From positions 1 through 37,421 of the forward strand of contig VMDI01000010.1 in the NCBI GenBank assembly GCA_008080915.1: a DNA stretch of 37,421 nucleotides. The letters run 5' to 3'. Numbering within the stretch: the first letter of the stretch is position 1; the number at the start of each line of letters is the position of its first letter. This document shows positions 1 to 10,912 of this stretch, one piece after another. Under the pieces are notes generated by a model. That model was not told the origin of the DNA and did no database searches. It saw only the letters and a program-made list of their open reading frames with translations. Both the position numbers and the translations under genes were made by a program. The stretch is from Gammaproteobacteria bacterium. GTDB lineage: Bacteria; Pseudomonadota; Gammaproteobacteria; PS1; Pseudothioglobaceae.

Positions 1-35
1 AAGCACTTATTCAAGAATTGGCATTACCTAGTTGA
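1..35 (+). CDS. 3' tail of an upstream gene, possibly rdgB (partial)
   Basis: Only the last codons of a gene entering from the left are visible; the open frame reads ALIQELALPS and then stops at TGA 33-35. The stop overlaps the TTG start of hemW in a TTGA arrangement. RdgB (dITP/XTP pyrophosphatase) commonly precedes hemW in gammaproteobacteria and ends in a short helix after an HRG(x)A motif, so the tail would fit. Ten residues cannot prove this. A competing frame ends at TAG 29-31, so both the frame and the identity are tentative. Confidence 0.35.
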   Translation, partial: ALIQELALPS

Positions 36-1135
36 TTAATCTACCCCCGCTTTCTGTATATATTCATTATCCTTGGTGCGTTAAGAAATGTCCTTACTGT
101 GATTTTAATTCGCATGAAAAATCACCCTATGAGGGGTATGTTAATTTATTAAAAAATGATCTAAAAGATAGTCTTGCTTATATTCAAAATCGAAAAATAA
201 GATCTATATTCTTTGGTGGAGGAACGCCTTCAATTATGTCAACTGAAGAGTTAGAAGATTTAATGATTTATTTAAAAAATGAACTAGATTTTGAGGAAGA
301 TATAGAGATTACCTTGGAGGCAAATCCAGGGACATTTGAAATTGATAAATTTAAGTCATTTCATGATGTTGGAATCAATAGATTGTCAATTGGAGTTCAG
401 TCGTTTAATAACCAAGAACTTGAAAGACTGGGACGCATTCATAACTCTGAAGATGCTCAATTAGCCTGCTATGAAGCTAGAAAAATATTTGACAATATCA
501 ATATTGATATTATGTATGGGCTTCCAGAGCAAAGCGTTGAAATAAATCAATCCAATATAGAAACCGCACTTTCATATAGTCCAGACCATATCAGTTATTA
601 TCAATTAACCATTGAACCCAATACCTATTTTCATAAGCATCCACCAAAATTGCCATCACATGAGTCTGTTTTTAATTATGGTAATATTGGTCAAAACATA
701 ATTGAAGGTTCCGGGCTTAGACGATACGAAGTTTCAGCCTATGGCCAAGAATCAAGACATAATCTGAATTATTGGTTATTTGGGGATTACATAGGAATCG
801 GCGCTGGTGCTCATGGAAAGATTACCAGTCCAATAGAAAATAAAGTTTTTAGAACTTTTAAGAATAAATCTCCTAAGGATTACTATAAAGACCAAAGCTC
901 GAAATTAACCCACATAGAGAATTTAACTTTTGATTTCATGTTGAATGCCTTAAGACTCAAAGATGGCTTTGAAATAGATTTATTTGAAAAAAGAACTGGC
1001 ATTGAATTTAACTCCATTGAAAAAAATATCCAAGTTGCAATAGATAAGAGTTTATTAAAAATTAATAACACAAGAGTGAGCCCAACGCCACAGGGTTATG
1101 ATTTTCTAAACGACCTTCAAGAAATTTTTCTCTAA
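32..1135 (+). CDS. hemW: Heme chaperone HemW (radical SAM protein)
   Basis: HemW is a cytosolic radical-SAM family protein that binds haem and delivers it to respiratory enzymes; it was long annotated as an oxygen-independent coproporphyrinogen III oxidase. The 367-residue product has the radical-SAM cysteines C16-x3-C20-x2-C23 in the family context YPWCVKKCPYCDFNSH, followed by GGGTPS near residue 62. The start is TTG: no other Met precedes the conserved N-terminus, and TTG overlaps the upstream stop. The length is normal for the family (about 370-380). It is distinguished from true HemN by its shorter N-terminus and the CPYCDFNSH context. A 78-bp gap with a candidate promoter separates it from argB. 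Confidence 0.93.
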   Translation: MINLPPLSVYIHYPWCVKKCPYCDFNSHEKSPYEGYVNLLKNDLKDSLAYIQNRKIRSIFFGGGTPSIMSTEELEDLMIYLKNELDFEEDIEITLEANPGTFEIDKFKSFHDVGINRLSIGVQSFNNQELERLGRIHNSEDAQLACYEARKIFDNINIDIMYGLPEQSVEINQSNIETALSYSPDHISYYQLTIEPNTYFHKHPPKLPSHESVFNYGNIGQNIIEGSGLRRYEVSAYGQESRHNLNYWLFGDYIGIGAGAHGKITSPIENKVFRTFKNKSPKDYYKDQSSKLTHIENLTFDFMLNALRLKDGFEIDLFEKRTGIEFNSIEKNIQVAIDKSLLKINNTRVSPTPQGYDFLNDLQEIFL

Positions 1136-1154
1136 GTGAATGGATTTCAAAAAT

Positions 1155-1183
1155 TTAACTTAAAGAGACTTACGCTGTAAAAT
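1155..1183 (+). promoter_or_regulatory. Candidate sigma70 promoter for the argB operon
   Basis: TTAACT at 1155-1160 (4/6 to the -35 consensus) and TAAAAT at 1178-1183 (5/6 to the -10) are separated by exactly 17 bp. Transcription would start near 1190, about 24 nt before the argB ATG. No strong Shine-Dalgarno is visible. AT-rich background makes chance matches likely. Confidence 0.4.
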
Positions 1184-1207
1184 ACCGAAATATCAATATT
1201 TATTTGA

Positions 1208-2941
<1,734 letters not shown>

Positions 2942-2945
<4 letters not shown>

Positions 2946-3577
2946 TTGCAGAGAGACTTAACCACGTTATTCAAAGAATACAAAAAGTCGACCATTCTCA
3001 AAAAGTTAAACTCATTGCAGTCAGTAAAAAAAAATCCATAGCGCTGATTAAAGAGGCGATTAATTCTGGTCAAAAAGACTTTGGAGAAAATTATCTCCAA
3101 GAGGCTGTTGAAAAAATTAAAGCCATAGATGATCCATCATTAACATGGCACTTTATTGGTCCAATTCAGTCCAACAAAACCGCTTCAATTGCAAAATACT
3201 TCCAATGGGTCCACAGTGTTGACAGAAAGAAAGTCTTAACCAGATTAAATGAGCAATCCAAAGAAAATCAAAAGGTTCTTAATGTATTAATTCAAGTAAA
3301 TATTGATGATGAAGACACAAAATCCGGTGTGATGCCTGAAGAAATTGATGATCTGGTTAATTATGCAAATGAACTTAGCAATATTTCTTTAAAGGGGTTT
3401 ATGTGCATACCCAAACCTGGAAACGCCGAAGAGAGCTTTAAAAAGATGAAGATTCTATTAAATTCATATCCCTATTTAGAAACCCTTTCAATGGGAATGA
3501 GTAATGATTTAGAGATCGCAATAAGAAATGGATCTACTATGGTTAGAATTGGAACTGATATTTTCGGTGCCCGTTAA
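2942..3577 (+). CDS. yggS: PLP homeostasis protein, YggS family
   Basis: YggS/PLPBP is a single-domain PLP-binding barrel protein, related to alanine racemase, that keeps free pyridoxal phosphate in balance; no enzymatic activity is established. The 211-residue sequence has the Schiff-base lysine K29 in LIAVSKKK, then FGENYLQEA, WHFIGPIQSNK and the C-terminal VRIGTDIFGAR, all diagnostic. E. coli YggS is about 234 residues, so this is slightly short. The ATG overlaps the preceding stop as ATGA, implying translational coupling with the PyrK-like gene. In many bacteria yggS sits with proC or yggT; here it lies in the argB run. Confidence 0.95.
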
Positions 3578-3605
3578 GAATCACAAGATATAAAATTAGT
3601 AAACT

Positions 3606-4097
3606 ATGAGTATTCAAATCTACATTACCGGCGGAACGATTGATAAAAAATACAATGAATACACAGGAGAGTTAATTTTTGATAAAACGCATATTGTAGA
3701 TATGCTAAATCGTTCAAGATGTATGACCGAAACTTTATCAGAGGTTATTTTTCTGAAAGATAGTCTTGATATTATTGAGAACGAAAGAGAACTCATTTAT
3801 TCTAAATGCAAGGGGAGTGATTCAGAGAAAATTCTGATAACACATGGAACCGATACAATGATTGAAACTGCTAAAAGTATTCAGTCAATGAATTTAGCAA
3901 AAACGATAGTTCTTACTGGCTCCATGATTCCTTACTCTGTTTCAAACTCGGATGCTTTATTCAATCTTGGCTTTGCTATCTCTGCAGTGCAAACATTAGT
4001 TCATGGAGTTTATGTTTGCATGAATGGAAAAATATTTAATGCCAGTAAAGTTCATAAGAATAGGGAAATTGGAATCTTTGAGTCAATCAAGAATTGA
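3606..4097 (+). CDS. Single-domain asparaginase-like protein
   Basis: The 163 residues match only the N-terminal, catalytic half of bacterial L-asparaginase/glutaminase. The first catalytic motif TGGTI (nucleophile-equivalent T11) and the second motif ITHGTDTM with its Thr-Asp pair are both present, as is the VLTGSM strand. The sequence ends at ASKVHKNREIGIFESIKN, which corresponds to the end of the N-terminal domain just before the linker; the usual C-terminal domain (total about 330-350 residues) is missing. No leftover of it follows, because yhdP begins 14 nt later. In canonical enzymes the active site uses residues from the neighbouring subunit, so activity here is uncertain. No signal peptide is seen, so it is predicted cytoplasmic. 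A small single-domain family seems likelier than a decayed gene. Confidence 0.82.
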   Translation: MSIQIYITGGTIDKKYNEYTGELIFDKTHIVDMLNRSRCMTETLSEVIFLKDSLDIIENERELIYSKCKGSDSEKILITHGTDTMIETAKSIQSMNLAKTIVLTGSMIPYSVSNSDALFNLGFAISAVQTLVHGVYVCMNGKIFNASKVHKNREIGIFESIKN

Positions 4098-4110
4098 GTT
4101 GGGGTAAATA

Positions 4111-6210
4111 TTGAAAAAGGTTTTTCATGTTTCTAAAAAGGTAACCAAATTTTCAATATATTTGGGTCTGATTATTTTTGTCTTGGTTCTAATTCTTGAT
4201 CTCAATATTAAATATTTTAAAAATTTGATTGAAGAGAAGTTATCGGTATCAACTGGCTTAGAGACGCGTGTTGAAAACTTATCAATAGGGTACGATTTTG
4301 ATTCGATAAATATTCAAGCAATGAAAATAACTCTTCTTGATGAATCAAGGTTTCCAAGTGCAGAGATCTCAAATATTAATCTAGAATTAACTTATGAGAA
4401 TTTATTTAAAGAGTCAGCAAAATTTGGCACTCTAGCAATTGACACTCTGAAGATAAACCTTCCTAAAAAAATCAATTCGGATGGAAAAAAACCTAAAAAA
4501 GATTTATCAAAATTTCTCAGCTCACTTGGGCTTTTCCAAAAAATTAGTATAGAGCAAACATTGATTTCCTCGAAAAAGGAACATGAAATAGGTGAAATTA
4601 ACTTTGTTTCCAGCTCTGATGAGATAGATTTTTACGTCAATAAATACCCTCTAGATTTGATCTATGAAAATTCACACAATGTTTCTTTTGATGTCAAGGG
4701 AAAGTTAAGTTTAAAAAATATGGGGACAAATGAAGTAGTCATTCCCTTATATATAACTACTGAAGATTTTAAAATTGATGGAGAATTGCAAACTAACTCC
4801 AGTCGTCTTAAGTTCTCTGGCGACATCGATCAGGTCGATGCAAAAAAAAGTTTAAAGTATTTTCCTCAAGATCCCTCTAAGGCAACTTTGATTGAAAATT
4901 TTGGCAATGCCATTATGAGCGGTTATCTTAAAGACAGCAAAATTCTTTTTGAGAAAAATCTTTTAACAGATGAAGTAATCAACAATAAATTTGATTCTGA
5001 GGTTTTTTTCAAAGGGTTAAGTTTTGCCAATAAACAGGTCCTTGTCGAAAATTACAACGGAGGAATAACCCTCAATCCAGAAAAACTTCAACTCAAAGGA
5101 AAGGGATCTCTCTTTGAGAAAGATTTTTTTATCAATGTGGATATTCCTGATAATCCTTTGGATGGAAAAATGGTTATGGTGAATTTTTCAGATATCAATT
5201 CAGGATTCCAAGGAGCAGCAAATTATCTTGAAAATGAAAATTGGGAAATGAATTTTTCTGTTGGGAAAGGGTTTTTTGGTAACTTAACAATCCCCAAATC
5301 AGACGAACTGGTTCCAGTTGTCATTATCGAGAATTTAGTGGTTCCTGATGGAAAATCAAGTTCTATTGATATTAACCCTGAAGATATTCCTGCTGTTACG
5401 GTGATAGCTAAAAAAATTAAGGTAGGTGAAAACGAGTTACCAAAATTTGAACTCCAACTTATGCCCTCTGGGAAAATACTACGTGTTAGTTATCTAAAAC
5501 TCAGTGATTACAAAGTTGATAACAACCCGATCAGATTTAATGGTGCATGGTTAGACAAAAACAAGACCATTATTAATGCTAATCTAAAAGGAGAAAATCT
5601 CAAGGGGCTTTTAACAGCAATGGGCATTGATAAAAAAATTCAAGGTGGTAAGTATGATTTTGATATTCGACTCTACTGCAATTGCGCTCCTTGGGAGGTA
5701 AAGCTGGACTCCATATCGGGAGAAATTTTAGGTAATGTAGAAGAGGGAATTTTTACTGATCAGGATCCCAGCATTGGAAGAATATTTTCCCTCCTGAATA
5801 TTGATTCTATCTCAAGAAGACTTCGGTTGAATGTTGATGATCTTGTTTCCAAGGGTTTTGCCTATGACACCATCAAAGGAAGAGCAGTTGTCAATGACAA
5901 AAAAATAAATATTGATTTTCTTAATGTTGATTCCACTTCAAATCACATCAAGGTTAAAGGGCATAGTAATTTAGAATCTAGATCTTATGAACTTGAGGCT
6001 TACGTTAGACCAGAAATAGCTGATAGCGTTCCTGTTGCTACCTATCTTGCTGGTGGAGGGCTTGCTGGTCTTGGTGTTTGGTTGGCTGATAAGACTATCT
6101 TTGATGGAGATTTAATCAATAAACTAATTGATAAAGTAGTTGAAATCAAGTATTCAATTACTGGACCTTGGGCTAATCCAGAAATTAAGGCAGAGACTAA
6201 ATTTTTATGA
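4111..6210 (+). CDS. yhdP: YhdP-like AsmA-superfamily protein (short form)
   Basis: AsmA-superfamily proteins such as YhdP, TamB and YdbH are anchored in the inner membrane, span the periplasm as beta-rich tubes and carry phospholipid toward the outer membrane. The 699-residue product has one N-terminal membrane helix (about residues 14-32) followed by a long strand-rich region. Its C-terminus (GRIFSLLNIDSISRRLRL, GFAYDTIKG, then a glycine-rich hydrophobic stretch and an ISGP-like YSITGPWANP) resembles the E. coli YhdP C-terminus as I remember it. It precedes tldD, as yhdP does in E. coli. E. coli YhdP is about 1266 residues, so this is close to half size. The start is TTG with a good GGGG ribosome site; the next Met would remove the membrane anchor. 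Confidence 0.8.
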   Translation: MKKVFHVSKKVTKFSIYLGLIIFVLVLILDLNIKYFKNLIEEKLSVSTGLETRVENLSIGYDFDSINIQAMKITLLDESRFPSAEISNINLELTYENLFKESAKFGTLAIDTLKINLPKKINSDGKKPKKDLSKFLSSLGLFQKISIEQTLISSKKEHEIGEINFVSSSDEIDFYVNKYPLDLIYENSHNVSFDVKGKLSLKNMGTNEVVIPLYITTEDFKIDGELQTNSSRLKFSGDIDQVDAKKSLKYFPQDPSKATLIENFGNAIMSGYLKDSKILFEKNLLTDEVINNKFDSEVFFKGLSFANKQVLVENYNGGITLNPEKLQLKGKGSLFEKDFFINVDIPDNPLDGKMVMVNFSDINSGFQGAANYLENENWEMNFSVGKGFFGNLTIPKSDELVPVVIIENLVVPDGKSSSIDINPEDIPAVTVIAKKIKVGENELPKFELQLMPSGKILRVSYLKLSDYKVDNNPIRFNGAWLDKNKTIINANLKGENLKGLLTAMGIDKKIQGGKYDFDIRLYCNCAPWEVKLDSISGEILGNVEEGIFTDQDPSIGRIFSLLNIDSISRRLRLNVDDLVSKGFAYDTIKGRAVVNDKKINIDFLNVDSTSNHIKVKGHSNLESRSYELEAYVRPEIADSVPVATYLAGGGLAGLGVWLADKTIFDGDLINKLIDKVVEIKYSITGPWANPEIKAETKFL

Positions 6211-7625
6211 TCAGTAGCATTCTTGAGGATAACTCAATCAACGAGCAATTAATCCAAAACTTTGTTGATGATCTGTGCCCAATGGGCGCAGATTATTCTG
6301 ATCTATATTTTCAGTATTCAATTTCAGAAAGCTGGATTCTTGAAGATGGAATTGTTAAAGGAGGCTCATACAATATTTCAAATGGAGTGGGAACTAGAAC
6401 CGTCTCTGGGGAAAAAACAGGTTTTGCCTATAGTGATGAGATTTCAATATCAGAAATTGCTAAGGCAGTTAAATTTGCTAGACAAATTGTTAACCCTAAT
6501 CAGAAAAACAACTCTCTTTCATTGAATAAGAATTTAAAAGGAAATTTTTACAGTGAACATGACCCTTTGAAAAGTATCAGTGCTGTTGAAAAAGTATCCC
6601 TACTTAAGAAAATAGACATCTATGCCCGAAGAGAAAAGTATGTCAAGCAAGTCAATGCCTCTTTGACAGGATCATACTCTGATGTATTGATTGCATCTAG
6701 TGATGATGTATTCCAATCAGACAAAAGACCAATGGTAAGACTAAACATCTCTCTTATTCTAGAAAAAAATGGGAGGGTTGAACATTCCTCATATGGCGGC
6801 GGTGGACGATTTGGCTATGAAATTTTTACTGATGATGCATTGGTGAATTCATACGTTGATGAGGCTATTAGATTAGGCAAAGTTGCTTTAGATTCTGTCC
6901 CAGCACCTGCTGGTGTGATGCCGGTGATATTGGGACCTGGATGGCCGGGTGTTTTATTGCATGAGGCTATTGGTCATGGCTTAGAGGGAGACTTTAATCG
7001 GAAAAAAACTTCAGTATTTTCCAATTTAATGAATCAACAAGTTGCGAGTCCAAAATGTACCATTGTCGATAATGGAACTCTTAAGGATAGAAGAGGTAGC
7101 TTAAATATTGATGATGAGGGCACTGCAACCCAATCAACTACTTTGATTGAAAATGGAATACTTAAAGGCTATATGTTTGATAAATTAAATGCTAGACTCA
7201 TGGGAGTCAGTTCAACTGGAAATGCCAGAAGAGAGTCCTATGCACATATTCCAATGCCAAGAATGACTAATACCTACATGCAGGCTGGTGAAGATAAAGT
7301 TTCAGATATGATATCCAGTATTGACAATGGAATTTATGCACTCAACTTTGATGGCGGTCAAGTAGACATCACTTCTGGAAAATTCGTGTTTTCTGCAAAT
7401 GAGGCTTATATGATCAAGAATGGCAAGATTGCCTCACCTATCAAGGGGGCAACACTCATTGGTCAGGGGCATGAAGCACTTAAAAAAATATCAATGGTTG
7501 GCGATGATTTAGCTCTTGATAATGGCATAGGAGTTTGCGGTAAAGATGGCCAATCTGTGCCAGTTGGAGTAGGACAACCATCCCTAAAAATTGATGCACT
7601 AACTGTAGGTGGGACAGAGGTATAG
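6207..7625 (+). CDS. tldD: Metalloprotease TldD
   Basis: TldD forms a heterodimeric zinc protease with TldE/PmbA; it degrades unfolded peptides and processes microcin B17 and CcdA in E. coli. The 472-residue product has the zinc motif HEAIGH at residues 252-257 followed by GLEGDFNRK, plus the conserved GDEG-like and C-terminal glycine-rich segments of the U62 family. Length is normal (E. coli 481). The ATG overlaps the yhdP stop as ATGA. The partner pmbA is not in the window. About 107 bp with the nuo promoter follow it. Confidence 0.95.
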   Translation: MISSILEDNSINEQLIQNFVDDLCPMGADYSDLYFQYSISESWILEDGIVKGGSYNISNGVGTRTVSGEKTGFAYSDEISISEIAKAVKFARQIVNPNQKNNSLSLNKNLKGNFYSEHDPLKSISAVEKVSLLKKIDIYARREKYVKQVNASLTGSYSDVLIASSDDVFQSDKRPMVRLNISLILEKNGRVEHSSYGGGGRFGYEIFTDDALVNSYVDEAIRLGKVALDSVPAPAGVMPVILGPGWPGVLLHEAIGHGLEGDFNRKKTSVFSNLMNQQVASPKCTIVDNGTLKDRRGSLNIDDEGTATQSTTLIENGILKGYMFDKLNARLMGVSSTGNARRESYAHIPMPRMTNTYMQAGEDKVSDMISSIDNGIYALNFDGGQVDITSGKFVFSANEAYMIKNGKIASPIKGATLIGQGHEALKKISMVGDDLALDNGIGVCGKDGQSVPVGVGQPSLKIDALTVGGTEV

Positions 7626-7674
7626 TCCCAAAGAGATATAGTTATTAAAGCCATACTATTATTAAATGTATCAC

Positions 7675-7703
7675 ACTAATTAAGTAGCTTAATTCGCTAT
7701 AAT
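7675..7703 (+). promoter_or_regulatory. Candidate nuo operon promoter
   Basis: A perfect TATAAT lies at 7698-7703, 29 bp before the nuoA start, in the only sizeable gap (107 bp) around the nuo operon. The 17-bp-spaced upstream hexamer, ACTAAT at 7675-7680, matches the -35 poorly, which suggests an activator or a weak basal promoter. An inverted repeat fills the spacer. Confidence 0.5.
7678..7694. repeat. Inverted repeat in the nuo promoter (possible operator)
   Basis: AATTAAG-TAG-CTTAATT is a perfect 7-3-7 inverted repeat ending 3 nt before the TATAAT of the nuo promoter. Its position between the -35 and -10 is typical of a repressor operator. Its AT richness means chance is possible, and no regulator is encoded nearby. 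Confidence 0.45.
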
Positions 7704-7732
7704 TATTAATCTATTTACAAAAGGATAGAAGG

Positions 7733-8089
7733 TTGCTAGAAAACTACCTCCCAATCGTTGTATTCATTTTCCTTGGTTTGGCATTTGGAGCTGGACCAGT
7801 TCTTATCGGTTACTTGCTTGGCCCAAGTAAACCAGACCCTGAAAAGAATTCACAGTTTGAATGCGGTTTCCCTGCGTTTGATGACTCAAGAATGTATTTC
7901 AATGTTCGTTATTATCTAGTTGCAATTTTGTTTATATTGTTTGACCTGGAGGTTGCATTTGTATTTCCTTGGGCGGTTGTTCAATCTCAATTAGGCTGGT
8001 TTGGCTTTATTGGCATGACCATCTTTTTATCTTTATTGGTTGTCGGTTTCATTTTTGAATGGAAAAAAGGCGCGCTTGAATGGGAGTAA
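7733..8089 (+). CDS. nuoA: NADH-quinone oxidoreductase subunit A
   Basis: NuoA is a small membrane-arm subunit of complex I, sitting at the junction with the peripheral arm by the quinone site. The 118 residues contain three hydrophobic segments and the conserved loop [11 protein letters not shown] followed by [21 protein letters not shown], characteristic of NuoA/ND3. The start is TTG with AAGGA 7 nt upstream; the next in-frame Met lies beyond the first helix, so TTG is convincing. It opens a complete nuoA-N operon. Confidence 0.96.
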   Translation: MLENYLPIVVFIFLGLAFGAGPVLIGYLLGPSKPDPEKNSQFECGFPAFDDSRMYFNVRYYLVAILFILFDLEVAFVFPWAVVQSQLGWFGFIGMTIFLSLLVVGFIFEWKKGALEWE

Positions 8090-8092
8090 GTT

Positions 8093-8572
8093 GTGGCAAT
8101 TGATGGATTGATGAAACAAGGTTTTGTTACTACTTCGCTAGATAAGGTAATCAATTGGGCGAGAACCGGATCATTATGGCCAATGACTTTTGGTTTGGCT
8201 TGTTGTGCGGTTGAAATGATGGAGGCTGGTTCCTCACGTTATGACTTAGATCGTTTCGGTATAGTATTTAGACCTACTCCAAGACAGTCGGATTTAATGA
8301 TTGTTGCTGGAACACTTACAAATAAAATGGCTCCTGCCCTTAGAAAGGTTTACGATCAAATGCCAGAACCTAGATATGTAATTTCTATGGGTTCTTGTGC
8401 TAATGGCGGAGGTTATTATCATTATTCCTACGCGGTTGTTAGGGGTTGCGATAGAATCGTGCCTGTTGATGTCTATGTTCCAGGTTGTCCTCCAACTGCA
8501 GAAGCGCTTTTGTACGGCATTATTCAGTTGCAAGAAAAAATTAAACGAACCAATACCATCGCTAGAACATGA
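8093..8572 (+). CDS. nuoB: NADH-quinone oxidoreductase subunit B
   Basis: NuoB holds the terminal [4Fe-4S] cluster N2, which reduces quinone. All four ligands are visible: tandem C37-C38, C102 in MGSCANGGG and C132 in VPGCPPT. The 159-residue length is normal. The start is GTG, 3 nt after the nuoA stop; the conserved N-terminal region begins a few residues later, so the start is reasonable. Confidence 0.97.
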   Translation: MAIDGLMKQGFVTTSLDKVINWARTGSLWPMTFGLACCAVEMMEAGSSRYDLDRFGIVFRPTPRQSDLMIVAGTLTNKMAPALRKVYDQMPEPRYVISMGSCANGGGYYHYSYAVVRGCDRIVPVDVYVPGCPPTAEALLYGIIQLQEKIKRTNTIART

Positions 8573-9186
8573 TAGAAGAGTTTATTGAAGGCCTTGAAGA
8601 AGAGTTTACGTCGAATACCATCATTCACGAGTTTGATGAAGTCACAATGGTTGTCGATAAATCAGAGCTAGAGTCAACCTGCCTAAAACTTCGTGATTAT
8701 TTTGGTTTTGAGATGTTGATTGATTTATGTGGTCTTGACTTTCTAACTTATGGTGAGTCAGAGTGGGACGGTAATGCCAGTTCATCAGGCTTTGGAAGGG
8801 CTAGAGAATCCCATACTTCAGAAAATCCTCATCCTGAGAGATTCGCTGTTACTTATCATTTGCTATCAATTAATAAAAACCAAAGACTTAGGTTAAGAGT
8901 TTATCTTAATGAAGAGATGCCGATTGTATCCTCAGTATCTCATATATGGAGTTCAGCTAATTGGTACGAAAGAGAAGCCTTTGATTTATTTGGAATCTTA
9001 TTCGAAAACCATCCAGATCTCAGAAGAATATTGACAGATTATGGCTTTGTTGGACATCCTTTGAGAAAAGACTTTCCAATGATAGGTGAAGTTGAAATGA
9101 GATATGATGAAAAACTGGGTCGAGTTATATATGAACCTGTTTCTATTGAGCCAAATATTAATGTGCCTAGAATTATTAGGAAGTAG
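8569..9186 (+). CDS. nuoC: NADH-quinone oxidoreductase subunit C
   Basis: NuoC is the 30-kDa peripheral-arm subunit of complex I that packs against NuoD. The family signature [19 protein letters not shown], followed by [19 protein letters not shown], is intact. It is a free-standing 205-residue protein, unlike the NuoCD fusion of E. coli. The ATG overlaps the nuoB stop as ATGA. Confidence 0.97.
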   Translation: MIEEFIEGLEEEFTSNTIIHEFDEVTMVVDKSELESTCLKLRDYFGFEMLIDLCGLDFLTYGESEWDGNASSSGFGRARESHTSENPHPERFAVTYHLLSINKNQRLRLRVYLNEEMPIVSSVSHIWSSANWYEREAFDLFGILFENHPDLRRILTDYGFVGHPLRKDFPMIGEVEMRYDEKLGRVIYEPVSIEPNINVPRIIRK

Positions 9187-9188
9187 TC

Positions 9189-10442
9189 ATGGCTGAGATA
9201 AGAAATTACACACTCAACTTTGGCCCACAACATCCTGCCGCCCATGGAGTGCTTAGACTCATTCTCGAAATAGATGGAGAGGTTGTTGAAAGGGCTGACC
9301 CACATATTGGACTCCTTCATCGTGGAACTGAAAAACTTGCTGAATCAAAACCTTATAACCAGTCAATTGGTTATATGGATCGATTAGATTATGTATCCAT
9401 GATGTGTAACGAGCATGCCTATGTGATGGCCATTGAAAAAATGCTAGGAATTGACGCTCCGATAAGAGCCAAATATATTCGCGTGATGTTTGATGAAATT
9501 ACTCGACTACTTAATCATTTGATGTGGTTAGGCACTCATGGACTTGATGTTGGGGCAATGAGTATTTTTTTATATTGCTTCCGTGAAAGAGAAAAACTTA
9601 TTGATGCCTATGAGGCTGTTTCTGGTTCTAGAATGCATGCTACCTATTACAGACCTGGTGGAGTCTATAGAGATCTACCTGAAGCAATGCCACAATATCT
9701 AAAAAATGATATTCGTACTGATTCAGAGCTAACGGAAATGAACAAAAATAGGCAGGGCTCACTTCTTGATTTTATCGAGGACTTCGCTAATCAATTTCCT
9801 GCGAGTATTGATCAATATGACAAACTATTGACCGAAAACAGAATATGGAAGCAAAGACTTGTTAATATCGGTGTTGTTTCTGCAAAAAGAGCAAAACAAC
9901 TAGGTTTTACAGGGCCTATGTTAAGAGGTTCAGGAGTTGCGTGGGATTTAAGAAAGAATCAACCTTATTCTGTTTATGATGAATTGGAATTTGATATTCC
10001 TGTTGGAGTCACTGGCGATTGCTACGATAGATACTTAGTTCGAATGGAGGAAATGAGACAATCTAATAAAATTATTCAACAGTGTGTTGCATGGTTAAAA
10101 AATAATCCCGGTCCGGTGATGTCAGATGATCACAAGGTTTCACCTCCAAAAAGAACAGATATGAAAGGCGATATGGAGTCTTTAATTCACCACTTTAAAT
10201 TATTTACTGAGGGTTATTCCCTTCCAAAAGGAGAGGTTTACTCTGCTGTTGAGCATCCCAAAGGTGAATTCGGAGTTTATCTAATGTCTGATGGGGCAAA
10301 CAAACCTTATCGTATTCATATGCGAGCTCCAGGTTTTGCCCACCTTGCATCAATGGATGAAATGGCAAGAGGTCATATGCTTTCTGATGTTGTATCGATT
10401 ATTGGAACTCAAGATATCGTATTTGGAGAAATTGATAGATGA
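9189..10442 (+). CDS. nuoD: NADH-quinone oxidoreductase subunit D
   Basis: NuoD (49-kDa subunit) lines the quinone-binding cavity together with NuoB. The 417-residue sequence has the diagnostic N-terminus [15 protein letters not shown] with the quinone-site His pair, then [12 protein letters not shown] and the C-terminal IVFGEIDR. Length is normal for a non-fused NuoD. It starts 2 nt after nuoC and ends in a 4-nt overlap with nuoE. Confidence 0.98.
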   Translation: MAEIRNYTLNFGPQHPAAHGVLRLILEIDGEVVERADPHIGLLHRGTEKLAESKPYNQSIGYMDRLDYVSMMCNEHAYVMAIEKMLGIDAPIRAKYIRVMFDEITRLLNHLMWLGTHGLDVGAMSIFLYCFREREKLIDAYEAVSGSRMHATYYRPGGVYRDLPEAMPQYLKNDIRTDSELTEMNKNRQGSLLDFIEDFANQFPASIDQYDKLLTENRIWKQRLVNIGVVSAKRAKQLGFTGPMLRGSGVAWDLRKNQPYSVYDELEFDIPVGVTGDCYDRYLVRMEEMRQSNKIIQQCVAWLKNNPGPVMSDDHKVSPPKRTDMKGDMESLIHHFKLFTEGYSLPKGEVYSAVEHPKGEFGVYLMSDGANKPYRIHMRAPGFAHLASMDEMARGHMLSDVVSIIGTQDIVFGEIDR

Positions 10443-10912
10443 TTTCAACTGCTGCAAAAAAAGAAATCGATCAATGGATTAAGAAGTATCCTGAAGACTG
10501 GAAAAGTTCAGCCGTTATGCAGGCATTAAAAATTGTTCAGAAAGAAAATAATAATTTTTTAACTGAAGAATTAATTAACGATGTTGCATCATATCTGGAT
10601 ATGCCGCCAATTGCGGTTGCAGAGGTTGCTACTTTTTATGAAAACTTTAATCACAAACCTGTTGGTAAACATGTCATTAGATTCTGCCACACCATATCTT
10701 GTATGTTAAATGGTGCTGATGATCTAATTAAATATACGGAGAAAAAAATTGGCGCCAAAGTTGGTGAAGTCTCTAAAGATGGTTTAGTGTCGATTAAGAA
10801 AGTTGAGTGTCTTGGAGCGTGTAGACATGCACCTATGTTTCAAATAGATGATAAGTATTATGAGGATTTAACCAAAGAGAAAATAGATCTAATTTTGGAG
10901 GACTTAAAATGA
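10439..10912 (+). CDS. nuoE: NADH-quinone oxidoreductase subunit E
   Basis: NuoE (24-kDa subunit) carries the off-path [2Fe-2S] cluster N1a in the NADH-oxidising module with NuoF. Four ligands are present: C83 and C88 (CHTISC), C124 and C128 (CLGAC). The thioredoxin-like fold follows a helical N-terminus. The 157-residue length is normal. ATGA overlaps link it to both nuoD and nuoF. Confidence 0.97.
   Translation: MISTAAKKEIDQWIKKYPEDWKSSAVMQALKIVQKENNNFLTEELINDVASYLDMPPIAVAEVATFYENFNHKPVGKHVIRFCHTISCMLNGADDLIKYTEKKIGAKVGEVSKDGLVSIKKVECLGACRHAPMFQIDDKYYEDLTKEKIDLILEDLK

Noticed and set aside
3606-4110. Asparaginase gene as a frameshifted pseudogene
   Set aside because: The 14 nt between its stop and yhdP leave no room for C-terminal domain remnants, and both catalytic motifs are intact.
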